Made by a program: the position numbers and the translations under genes
The notes under the pieces: generated by a model
Database searches by the model: none
The model's input: the letters and a program-made list of their open reading frames with translations, nothing else
What the model was told of the DNA's origin: nothing
In this document: positions 1-8,690 of the stretch, piece by piece
How positions within the stretch are numbered: position 1 is the first letter of the stretch
How the letters are laid out: each line of letters begins with the position of its first letter
Assembly: GCA_964059195.1 (NCBI GenBank)
Contig: CAXKWD010000001.1
Location: 212,854,484 to 212,918,483, forward strand
DNA: 64,000 nt
DNA from: Ectobius pallidus
Taxonomy: Eukaryota > Arthropoda > Insecta > Blattodea > Ectobiidae
Direction of reading: 5' to 3'

Positions 1-624
1 TACCCTATATCGAGGTTTGACTGAAGTATATATGTTTCTCAGAATTAAATTAACGGATATCATTTCACGACGGAATATCAATAACGCTAGAAGCTGCTCC
101 CTGTTCATTTCAAACTACACTGCAATCAACAATTTGAATAACACAGTTAAATTGATGTGAATTGATCTGAAGTTGAAACTATACTGCACAAACCAGCATG
201 ATCATACGACGGCGACGGAAATTTTTCCGCCCCGTGTGTAAACGTTTCATTTCTTTGGGCGGCGACGGCAAATTCTCCGCGACGGAAAAAAAACGCCATG
301 TGTGTAACCAGGCTAACTCGCAGATGAAGACCCGCGTTGTTTTCATAATATGGCACGCAGCTGCTTCATCAATGTTTTTTGCATTAATATGGAAGTAAGT
401 TGTAATTTTTGTAATCGATCTACGAGCTAAGCTCTAGATCGATTCATATTAGCCCATGTTGCCTTTTAGTTAAGAGTCGTTAAAGTTGTTTTAGGCCTAT
501 TATTTTGTACTCGTACAGGAAATCCACAGTGTGCAGAGGAACTACCGTTTTCATCCCAGAAATTTATGTCGACTTTCAGCAGTAATTGACGGCGTGTATG
601 TGGTGTGCGCGCGTCTGTAAAAAC
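1..624. other. no gene; unassigned AT-rich DNA with a GC-rich patch
   Basis: No coding frame or element is recognised. Around 208-300 the motif CGACGGAAA / GGCGACGG occurs several times in both orientations, which suggests the remains of a small DNA transposon. A short imperfect palindrome built on AATCGATCT lies at about 412-443. Confidence 0.4.
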
Positions 625-1075
625 TTTTTTGCACGACTTAACTAATTAGCGGTACTTACGAACGTTGTTGCCGTGGATCGTAAGTTGACATTCCCGCACG
701 CAATCTTGTTGCTATGGAAACAAAAATTTCCATGCGGTAAGAGTTTCCGTGCGGCAAGAATTTACTTACGCCACACATAATAATACCTTACAAGCCTTTA
801 AGGACAAGGCCCCTCAGGACAAATATTGGGTTCCCATAACAACAAACACATGCGAATCACTTTCTGAAATAAACATCTATCTTCAATAATGTATATACAT
901 AATATGTTCAGGTAATATCTCAATTAATATAATTTAATTGATACAAATAATCATCGTGCAAAAAATAGCATGCAATACTCGTGCCGTAAGCGCATAACGG
1001 ATCTCGGAAAATTGAAAAAACTCTTTCCTCGAACCGTATAAATCGCTCACGGCACTTGTATTGCAATATACTATT
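625..1075 (+). repeat. dispersed repeat A, copy 1 (uninterrupted)
   Basis: This block is closely similar to 47147-48345, sharing for instance GACTTAACTAATTAG near the start and TCGCAATATACTATT-like sequence at the end. The second copy is split by a 748-bp insertion, so this copy preserves the empty site (TAA at 681-683). Identity by eye is about 90%. The repeat class is unknown and no coding potential is seen. Confidence 0.75.
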
Positions 1076-1090
1076 TCTTTCCCTGAGTTT

Positions 1091-1325
1091 ACTTCCCCTT
1101 TCATGTACTTTTACCCGGCCGGGCCTTACAGGACTGCGACCCGTCGGGGGAGGAATTTTCTATGAATCATATACATACTTTTTGACCAGACAAATACATA
1201 GAGGGACTCCCAGGATGAGTGATCAGCCCAATGCCAGGGCCACCTCCGAGACAAAACGAACACACAGAACGATACACACACATTCCGAGCAAGGCGTGGA
1301 TGGGATGATAATGCCGGCCAGGTAT
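1091..1325 (-). repeat. SINE fragment, same family as 55047-55471
   Basis: The block GGGCCTTACAGG ... GATGAGTGATCA ... GGCCACCTCCGAGACAA matches the tail half of the complete SINE near 55 kb. The tRNA-like head is missing here. It is followed directly by family-R sequence (ACATAGCTCGG), as is the 55-kb copy, which suggests SINE and R sequence were duplicated together. Confidence 0.65.
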
Positions 1326-1490
1326 AATAACATAGCTCGGAAAGGGAAAGTCGTACGTAATTTTATATTTGAGTTGTGCATGATTTGGGGATGTGACGCG
1401 AGGTATAACAATGACTTTCTCTTGCTTTTACTGCACTTGACATTAAGAAAATCCCCATTCTTTGCGATTATCTCGAAAAAGGATATTATG
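1326..1490 (+). repeat. dispersed repeat R fragment
   Basis: This stretch is a diverged match to the R family (10544-11207, 51598-52442, 53876-54250, 55485-55740), recognised by the order 'AGTCGTACG..AATTTTATATTTG ... CTTTCTCTTG ... GCGATTATCTCGAAAA'. A 155-codon frame covers the region, but it is only a fortuitous reading of repeat DNA. Confidence 0.5.
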
Positions 1491-1569
1491 ATTCTGTATA
1501 GCCTAGTTGTTCTCCACGAATAGCCTATAGTAGACTATACCACAACAAAAATACTTTTATTTAAAAAAA

Positions 1570-1835
1570 TGAAATAAACTATTTGAAGGGTAAATGAAAC
1601 AAAACAAATGTGATACCAATTGCTCAACTATGATATATTTTGTGATTCGACGCCTAGACCTTTCGGTGTCTTTTGTACCATCTTCAGGGCATCTTTTGCT
1701 GGCTTGGAGTTCCAATAATTCAAATTAAAAGTGCATTTGCGGTGAGGAGGCCAGAGAAGACAGTTCAGTGACAGTCCTTTTATGATATTTTATAAATTTT
1801 ACTTACATTCTAGTAACTATTCTTTATGTTACAAT
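1570..1835 (+). repeat. dispersed repeat T, copy 1
   Basis: It shares TACCAATTGCTCAAC, GCCTAGACCTTTCGG and CCATCTTCAGGGCATCTTTT with 51125-51227 and 54690-55030. The match resumes further on at CAGTGACAGT ... TTTATGTTACA. Class unknown. Confidence 0.6.
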
Positions 1836-1944
1836 GGACAAATATTCTAATTTAATTTTTACTTACAATTTTCATAGCTCTGAACCACAAACATTTTTAA
1901 TAAACTGCCAGTGTAAATTTCTTAAAAATCCTGGATTCAATTAA

Positions 1945-2396
1945 TAATGGCGGGCGAAGCCGCGGACACCAGCTATAATATTATTGATAGTTTAACCATG
2001 GAAGTATCGAGGACAATAAAAATACAAACAAACCATTCCTTCCCTTGAAAAATTATAACATTTCTGAAAATTACATTGAATTTATAAAGTAAAATTCACA
2101 TCATATTCATCTGTCAACAAACAGTTGAGAAACAATACGTATTATGTGTTCACAGTTAGCTTTGGAACTGCATGATGGAATCTGAGATCGTTTTCCCAGG
2201 CGGCGCTTTCTAATCGTGGAATGTACTCTGAAGCCGGAATTTTAGGTGTTTCATTAATTATTAATGGTTTAGTTTATGAATGATTTGCGTGCAAGTGTTA
2301 ATAAATATAATGCTTTAATAATTATTATACTCTTAATTTTTAATTTTCCAATTAATTATCGTGGGCGAAGCCGCGGGCACCTGCTAGTATTCTTAC
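1945..2396 (+). repeat. two copies of a GC-rich terminal motif
   Basis: GGGCGAAGCCGCGGACACCAGCTA (1951 region) and GGGCGAAGCCGCGGGCACCTGCTAG (2364 region) are near-identical and lie about 410 bp apart. Similar GC-rich ends followed by CTAG mark some insect dispersed elements, possibly Helitron-like. I cannot assign a class; the AT-rich DNA between the copies shows nothing else. Confidence 0.4.
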
Positions 2397-2457
2397 ATTG
2401 GATTGGTCATTGATTCATGAGCTGAATAGTCAGCATAAAATTCAAGTGACGAGTATA

Positions 2458-3303
2458 TCTATATATAAAAGGATTTGTCCTGACTGACTGACAGAAAATC
2501 AACGTAGAGCCTAAACTATAATATAGTATACATAGTATAATATAGTAGAGACTTGGAATTTTGACAGTACCTTCGTTTCATATTGTAGGTGCTCACTAAG
2601 AAAGATTTTGAAAAAATTTGATTTTAAATGCCAAAAATTAAATGTTTTTGAGAATACTTATTCCCTTTTTACACAGAATTATCAAATCCAAATCACAGTT
2701 CACTTGACAACAGTATTGTTGGTAGTCTTTACATAAGGCTTTGGAAATAAATGAAAAGAGACTTGACAAATTAGAGAACCACCAATATAATCCATGTTAT
2801 AGGCTAAATAAATATTAAACAATGAAATCCACGAAAATAATGCAGTCACATAACTTTCTCTACCTTGGACATAGAGAAAATAATACGAGGTATGGTAATG
2901 TGTATATTATTATATCGCAGCTTTTTGGAGAGAGAAGTATGAAAGTGATAGTACATTTCTGTTTAATTTCATCCAGAAACGGTTTTATGGTAACACGAGA
3001 GTGAGAAATAAAATATTCCGCAAAGACAATACAAATTTATGTTTCTTCTTATTTGAACCCCTACCAGGCTTGCTGTGTACAAGCGATAGGATGCAAAATT
3101 CTACATCCTCTATGAGCCATAAAAAGCTATACCAAGCGTTTTCTGAGGGAATAGTTTGAGTGTGATAAGTCGTTCTTCCTATTTCAAATTCTAAATACCT
3201 ATATAATGACCTATAGGCCTAATTTAAAAATCGAAAGTCCTTCATAAGATAATTTCCATTTACAAAATAAAAAACCCGTGCGGCGCCGGGCCTTTTAAGC
3301 TAG
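2458..3303 (+). mobile_element. Helitron-like non-autonomous repeat H, copy 1
   Basis: The repeat opens with TCTATATATAAAAGG followed by GACTGACTGACAG, and ends with a GC-rich block GCGGCGCCGGGCC about ten bases before CTAG. A 5' TC and 3' CTRR preceded by a GC-rich hairpin-prone block are Helitron hallmarks, but the hairpin is weak. The interior matches 30730-31160 over several hundred bases (for instance GGTGCTCACTAAGAAAG and TTTTGAGAATACTTA). No Rep/helicase coding remains. Confidence 0.5.
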
Positions 3304-3329
3304 TATGGTATAAGTTAAATGTCTTACAG

Positions 3330-3490
3330 GTGGAGTTAAAGTGATCCAGAGGTATTCCCAGATCCCTCCTGGTTCTCTGGAACGCTCTCTTCTCTTCTTC
3401 AAGAATAGCTTAAAATTGGCACGGAACACTGAGACTGTATCACGGCTCCGATCAGTAGGAATTCCCCCAACACGGTTGCTCCCAACTTAG
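3330..3490 (+). CDS. candidate 3'-terminal coding exon of an unrecognised host gene
   Basis: A possible splice acceptor (GTCTTACAG, AG at 3328-3329) precedes a 161-bp segment of higher GC than its surroundings. Entering with a two-base partial codon, it reads openly for 52 codons to TAG at 3488-3490. The peptide begins GVKVIQRYSQIPPGS and ends SVGIPPTRLLPT, is rich in L, S and R, and is of even composition, unlike chance frames in AT-rich DNA. An AATAAA polyadenylation signal follows at 3549-3554. I do not recognise the protein. It lies 27 bp beyond the Helitron-like repeat and outside every repeat family I can trace here. A chance frame or an unrecognised repeat is the alternative. Confidence 0.3.
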
Positions 3491-3664
3491 GCCTAATACT
3501 AGCAGTTTCAAAGAAAATTCACCGTTTTATAACAATATAGTGTATGACAATAAAATAAGAAAAGCGATAATTCGTTCGGTTATTCACTTAGTTTAATATT
3601 CCAATTTAGCATTTAGTTATTAGGCTATAGTCCACTTTAACAGAACTGTTCCCTAGGTTGCTTA

Positions 3665-3905
3665 TAGCTAGGGTTCAGATGTTTATGACGTGTCATATTT
3701 TTATCCTAACCTCTGTTCTCGTTGCAAAAACAAATTAAACATGAATTGCACGATTGTTATCCTAATTTTATTTTGCATATAAAGTCATATTTTGGATTTT
3801 TTGTGGCCTTGGTCATATTTTGGCCATATTTGTAATTAAACGTCATATTTCAGTTATGAATTCGGTAAAAGAGTACAATTATACAGTGTACGTACTACAT
3901 GGTTG
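3665..3905 (+). repeat. fragment of the GTCATATTT-rich hAT-like family
   Basis: It begins TAGGGTTCAGATGTTTATGAC and carries GTCATATTT/GGTCATATTT several times. It aligns with the first 250 bp of the element at 27958-28894. Its right half is missing; sequence of a different kind and then a LINE fragment follow. Confidence 0.65.
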
Positions 3906-4009
3906 AGTTAAATTTGAAATTTATTTCATTAATTTAATGTTTTATGCCAAGTTAATAGTAACTTAAATTTTAAAATTAATGAAATTGTTCATATTCTATA
4001 GGAACACGC

Positions 4010-4610
4010 AAGGTCTAATACTTTAGATATATGTCTTCCCTCTCCCATATGCGCAACATGTCCAGCCCATTTCATCCTCCGTGATTTAATTGCCCTTACT
4101 ATATCCGGTGAAGAGTATAGGTCATGAAACTCATCGTTATGCAGTTATCTCCAGTCCCCATTTTCATCTCTCTTAGGCCCAAATATTTTCCTAAGCACCC
4201 TGTTTACGAAAACTCTCAGATTTTGTTCTTCCCGAAGAGTAAGCGACCATGTCTCACATCCATGTAATACAACCGGCAGGATAATAGTCTTGTAAATATT
4301 TATTTTTAGATTTCTGGACAGAAGACGAGGAGAAAAGAGTTTCTTAACTGCATAAAAACAAACATTTCCTGATTTGAGTCAACACTTTTCTGCCTTAATA
4401 TTATTTGTGTCTGTAATTATTGCTCCCAGATATTTGAATTTATCCACTTGTTCGACCGGGTATTCTAATATTTTGTAGAGCATTATTTTGACGTTTCATG
4501 ATCATATACTTAGTTTCTTCTGTATTAATTTCCAATCCAACATTCCTGCAGGCATCGAAAAGACTTTCTGCATTTCTCTCGATTGTGTTTATGATACAGA
4601 GTTACTAAAT
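4010..4610 (-). pseudogene. LINE reverse transcriptase C-terminal fragment (decayed)
   Basis: Read on the minus strand this encodes pieces of a non-LTR reverse transcriptase tail. They include LEINTEETKYM, the thumb-region sequence preceding KYLG-type motifs, and RMKWAGHVAHMGEGRH near 4050-4085. Frames are broken by indels and stops. It belongs to the same family as 6245-6560 and 31253-31680; the 4470-4600 stretch is about 90% identical to 6405-6545 in opposite orientation. It is a dead 5'-truncated copy with no host function inferred. Confidence 0.75.
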
Positions 4611-4739
4611 CCTGAAAATTCCCTTTGACATTTACCGGAGTTTTGGTTTGCTAGTGAAATATCGGACTACGTCATTTCCAGTCATCTTCAATGGCAATCT
4701 ATAAGCTATATGGATATTGATAAGCGAGTACAATAGGAG

Positions 4740-4919
4740 AGCAGGTTGTCGGCAGTACACACAGAGGTTTAAGGGGGGGAACCGCGCGCGGTGTTGTGAG
4801 GGGGGACTCACCTGCTGACGAGGAGCGTGTGCTCGAGACGAGAGCTTCAGTTGCCCACAGAGATGCTGTCTCGGTGTGTGTCAGTTCTGTGAATTGTGTT
4901 GTGTGTGTCCTTCTCTAAG
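4740..4919 (+). promoter_or_regulatory. candidate host promoter and non-coding first exon with splice donor
   Basis: This is an isolated GC- and CpG-rich patch (CCGCGCGCGG at about 4781) in AT-rich DNA. Arthropod-type initiator matches TCAGTT lie at 4847-4852 and 4881-4886. The following stretch, rich in GTGTGT, ends in CTAAG|GTAAGC, a near-consensus 5' splice donor with GT at 4920-4921. No TATA box is evident and no ATG frame of note precedes the donor, so the exon would be 5' UTR. No other copy exists in the window. It could mark the start of a plus-strand gene with a long first intron, but no downstream exon is identified. Confidence 0.35.
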
Positions 4920-5127
4920 GTAAGCCCGATATTCCGTGTTGTTTACATCCGCCATGTTGTGTGAAAATAAGCGATGCGTGTGACTGTGTTTTGTTGGTGT
5001 TAAATATTATCTCAGTCTGTTTTGCCTATGATAATCTTCCTATACAGCGTGCCTATTTTATTTTATTTTATTCATTGACGTGATATGCAGTAGTAAAATG
5101 TATAAGTGATAGGGCCTAGTAACACAT

Positions 5128-5128
5128 C

Positions 5129-5191
<63 letters not shown>

Positions 5192-5240
5192 TCTTCTTCT
5201 TCTTCTTCTTCTTCTTCTTCTTCTTCTTCTTCTTCTTCTT
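5128..5240. repeat. compound microsatellite (TTA)n-(TTC)n
   Basis: About 20 TTA/ATT units run directly into about 16 TTC units. Such tracts sit at the 3' ends of several LINE fragments in this window. Confidence 0.95.
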
Positions 5241-5324
5241 TAGTCTTCAATCCTTGGATTGGTTTGCAGCGATTCTCCATTCTGATCTTTCTGCCTTCCT
5301 TTTTAATTCTTTGTATGTTCTTTA

Positions 5325-6101
5325 GTCTTCACAGCCATTTCATAAATACGGGTGGGACATTCTGACAAATTATAAAAGCTATTTTTGTTTATTACATATC
5401 ATAAATAATAAACTAGAATTGGTTCTTCACATTCTGTAAAATTTACAATGCCTTCTCCTTCACACTACATGCAAAGCATTATTTAAAATTTATTCTGAAT
5501 ATTTTAAATTTGTTTTTCAAAATCTGTTACGGGTGGGACATAATTTGGACACTGATTTTAATGATGCAAAACAAAAGCTCATTTTCTATTCTGCTATTAC
5601 TGTTAGGGTCTTAATGTTGTTATTAATGAAGGTATGAGGGATTAAATACAAATTATAAACTGTTTCCAGGTTGTCAAAACATTTATTTAACTCATTAATA
5701 ATAATTTAACAAAACTATCACTGTTACGGGTGGGACAAAAATTCCCTTGTTTGTTATTTTACATAGTAATTAACCACACATATTTTTTGAAGTTAATCTT
5801 ATACCAAATTGTACCTTAAGATGTATATTTTCTCAAATGAAAATGGACATAGCTGATTACTCTTGACTACTTGGTATTAAAGAGTGTTAAAATCATGCTA
5901 AAAATGGCAAATAAAGTAACTCAATGCAATAAATAATTAAGTAAATCGACAGATTTTACACATGAAACCACTTCAGATACACCTAAGTCCTTTAAATTCA
6001 GAGTATTTGAGGTTTTAAACTTATTTTTGACCACCCAATTGCAATAATTTTATAACTTCTCTCTTTGAGGGAAAAATTCCATTATTTTATGAAATAGCTA
6101 T
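5325..6101. mobile_element. candidate TIR element with three ACGGGTGGGACA motifs
   Basis: The block is bounded by inverted AGCCATTTCATAAAT (near 5333) and ATTTTATGAAATAGCT (near 6085). It carries the phrase ACGGGTGGGACA three times in direct orientation, near 5348, 5527 and 5724. A 22-bp direct repeat beginning TCTGCCTTCC lies outside it at 5290-5311 and 6102-6123. The interior is AT-rich without coding potential. The long outer direct repeat is unusual for a DNA transposon, so the class is uncertain. Confidence 0.45.
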
Positions 6102-6177
6102 TCTGCCTTCCTTTTTAATTCTTACAGTTCATGTCATCCTTAATTTGTTCCATGTACTGTAGTCTTGCTCCTCCTTT

Positions 6178-6208
6178 GCTACTACTACTACTGTACACCT
6201 ACTACTAT

Positions 6209-6243
<35 letters not shown>
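6178..6243. repeat. (CTA)n microsatellite
   Basis: About 20 interrupted CTA/TAC units, immediately upstream of a LINE fragment. Confidence 0.95.
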
Positions 6244-6244
6244 T

Positions 6245-6560
6245 TAACTTGCCATTAAAAGCTGCTTGAAGCAAGGAAATGCACTATCGCCTTTACTTTT
6301 TTATTTCTTTGGACTAGGCCTATGCCATTTGAAGAGTTCAGGAAAACAAGGTAGGCCTAGAATTAAACTTGTGCAGATGACGTTTGTCTGTTGGGCGATG
6401 ACATACGCACAATCGAGAGAAATGCACGAAGTCTTCTCGATGCCTGCAGGAATGTTCGATTGGAAATTAATACAGAAAAAACTAAATATATGGTCATAAA
6501 ACGTCAAAATAATGCTCTACAATATATTAGAATAGCCGTAAATGATTCCAATACACGGAG
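6245..6560 (+). pseudogene. LINE reverse transcriptase fragment, same family as 4010-4610
   Basis: The first frame reads KQGNALSPLLF, matching the conserved reverse transcriptase motif 'QGxxLSPLLF'. After an indel the next frame reads RNARSLLDACRNVRLEINTEKTKYMV, the conserved 'INxxKTKYM' region. The FADD-type catalytic loop between them is destroyed. The fragment is about 300 bp and non-functional. Confidence 0.75.
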
Positions 6561-6863
6561 AAATTCAGTCGCTGTGTTTAGTGTTTTTTTTTTAATTTCT
6601 TTATTATTTATTTTATTTATTAAGGAAGCTACATATATTGAGATGTTGCAGTTTTCAGCCCTTGTGAATTTAGGCCTACATCAAAATAAGTGTACCTAGA
6701 AGCGAAAAAATGAAAGTGATAAAAATAAAACTATAAAATTTGAAGATAGACACTTGCAATTGGTTGAAATCCGAAATATTCTTCTACTGGATTGGTCACT
6801 TATTTATGAGCTAAATTGTCACCGTGATATGAATTATTAAAATGGTCAGTTTCTACCACAAAT
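6561..6863. other. no recognised feature
   Basis: AT-rich DNA with a T-rich stretch at about 6585-6625. I see no gene or repeat boundary. Confidence 0.5.
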
Positions 6864-7125
6864 CCGGGGTGCGCGGGTAAAGAGAGTTAAGTCCACTTTC
6901 TTGTTACTGAGAATTAGAGTGACTTAACACACTATACCAGCCCAACATAGCTTTAGAGATGGATAAACCCATGAGGCACACATCCATAACTACCATACGT
7001 TTCTGAATATGACTTACTGGACTTAACATAAATGTAAAGAACATTTTTATTCATAACTCTATGGGCACTTCTCAATTTTTGAGGATGGTGGACTTAGACT
7101 AACTCTTTTTGCCCGCACACCCCGG
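6864..7125. mobile_element. MITE with about 35-bp terminal inverted repeats
   Basis: The left end CCGGGGTGCGCGGGTAAAG continues to AGTTAAGTCCAC. The right end is GTGGACTTAGACTAAC ... GCCCGCACACCCCGG, its inverted match with a few changes. The element is 262 bp long and non-coding. AAAT flanks both sides (6860-6863 and 7126-7129) and may be a short target duplication. Confidence 0.75.
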
Positions 7126-7639
7126 AAATAATGTTTATTGTACATTGGTCTATATTACCAAGCTCTCTTTCACGTGAAATGATGTAAAAGATGGATTTCT
7201 CTTAGCCTGCATTTTTCACACTCTGTAAAATGTTTATTTACCCATGTTTTTTATCCATTTTTCTGGCATTTTATAAATTAACACACTCACCATGTAAGCC
7301 TAATCATATATTATTTAATTGAGCTGTTTAAATCTTTCAGAGCTGTATAATTCAGCATTTGTATAAGATAAAAATCATTAACTAGTTCATCTACATATAA
7401 AAATACATCTATCAATTTCGTTCTGAAATATTTCCACAGTGTTCAGACAGATCCTAACTGCCTCAGCTCATTGAACATTTGCCCTATTTTAGCTACAGTA
7501 CAAAGAAACTGTTGATGATTTCTGAATTCAGAATGACTTCTAGTTGCAATGATTAGTATTGTCCATAGTAAATACTTCAATTCTGAAATCTCAAAAGAAA
7601 ATAAATAGCCGCACTATTGGGAGACTGCAAACATGTAGG
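7126..7639. other. no recognised feature
   Basis: AT-rich intergenic-like sequence without a frame or repeat I can support. Confidence 0.4.
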
Positions 7640-8195
7640 ATAATCAGTATAGATTTTTGGATTAGGAACAATGCTATTGTATTCTTTTGTAGAGAAACGC
7701 TGGTATGGGAAGAAATCGTCTTCACATGGAATTCACTAAAATGTATTCGTTTTGCAATGTATGGTCCTAGTATATCAGCGGAATATTGTGGGTACCACTT
7801 CTTAAATACTTCCTTTCCAAAAACTTCCCCTACCTGCTGCCACCCTAATCCTCTTCGATCTGTCAATCAGTGAATAGAAAGGTAATTAGGCGTATTTACA
7901 TTGATCTGCAGTTCAGTACAATTTTTGCCAAATACGTACTTCATCACGGTTACTTCCCTCGAGAAGTAGTGAATGACAGCGGCAACACTGGGGAAATCCA
8001 GTCCATCTACGAGTCCACCTGTTCTTTGTCGGTGTCGGTGTCGATGCAGATTTCCGGATTAGGGAACAAAGCTGTTATAGCCACCGCCATCGTAATGTAC
8101 ATTACGATGGCGGTGTTATAGCTTATTATTTTGTAGATACTCGTAGACAATGGTTTGGGAATTGGGACGAGGCCTTCTTAAAATGGCACGAACAG
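7640..8195 (+). repeat. dispersed repeat U, copy 1
   Basis: In inverted orientation this matches 62640-62990. Shared blocks include GATTAGGGAACAA, GACAAAGAACAGGTG (reverse), CCCCAGTGTTGCCGCTGTCATTCAC (reverse) and CTAATCCTCTTCGA. A third short piece lies at 61895-61990. This copy contains a 33-34 bp palindromic insertion at 8082-8115 that is absent from the 62-kb copy. The overlapping frames at 7559-8121 are incidental. Confidence 0.7.
8082..8115. mobile_element. 34-bp perfect palindrome inserted with an 8-bp target duplication
   Basis: The sequence CACCGCCATCGTAATG followed by its exact reverse complement (joined by TA at the centre) is flanked by GTTATAGC at 8074-8081 and 8115-8122. The paralogous repeat U near 62.7 kb has no insertion at the equivalent place. 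This is what a transposon reduced to its two terminal repeats would look like. An 8-bp duplication fits hAT-type integration. Confidence 0.7.
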
Positions 8196-8394
8196 TATTT
8201 AACATTGCTCCCATAGGGGCTGTGCTGTTTTCTTAAACTTGGACCAACATTAAATCATTAAATTCATTCATATACACTCGTAGGCCTATATGTTCGTATA
8301 AGAAATAGGCCTACTTAAAATATGGGCAGATTTCATAGATTGAACTGGCAATATTGTTGTTTGTATAGAGGAATGGATACAGTGAAATCAGTGA
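8196..8394. other. no recognised feature
   Basis: AT-rich stretch with two TAGGCCTA palindromes (near 8280 and 8305). Confidence 0.4.
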
Positions 8395-8690
8395 ATAACC
8401 TTTTCACTGCTACTGACGTATAAATACGTCACATAAAATCATTGTTTAAAGCTGAAATATAGGATTAAAACAGTAACGCTTTTTGTTAAATGTGAGGATT
8501 TTTTATCCACGTGTACCGGTTATCAATTATGCATACCGGTTATTCCACTAAAATGTTTCTCATTGATTTCAATCTTAGAGCCCACTGATGGTTTCTGTTC
8601 ATGGTTGCTTATATAAACATACAAATTTAACTCTGAAAGATTTGGTACAATCCTTATCGGTCAATGTATGGGTATATTATTTGCTTATAA
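8395..8690 (+). repeat. solo right arm of foldback element F
   Basis: It runs from CTTTTCACTGCTACTGACG to TATTTGCTTATAA and matches the right arm of the complete foldback element (16360-16403 joined to 18533-18790) and, inverted, its left arm near 15475-15755. Only one arm is present, followed at once by a hAT-like insertion. Confidence 0.75.

Noticed and set aside
1056..1523. 155-codon plus-strand gene
   Set aside because: It spans the end of repeat A, a SINE fragment and repeat R; no independent coding evidence.
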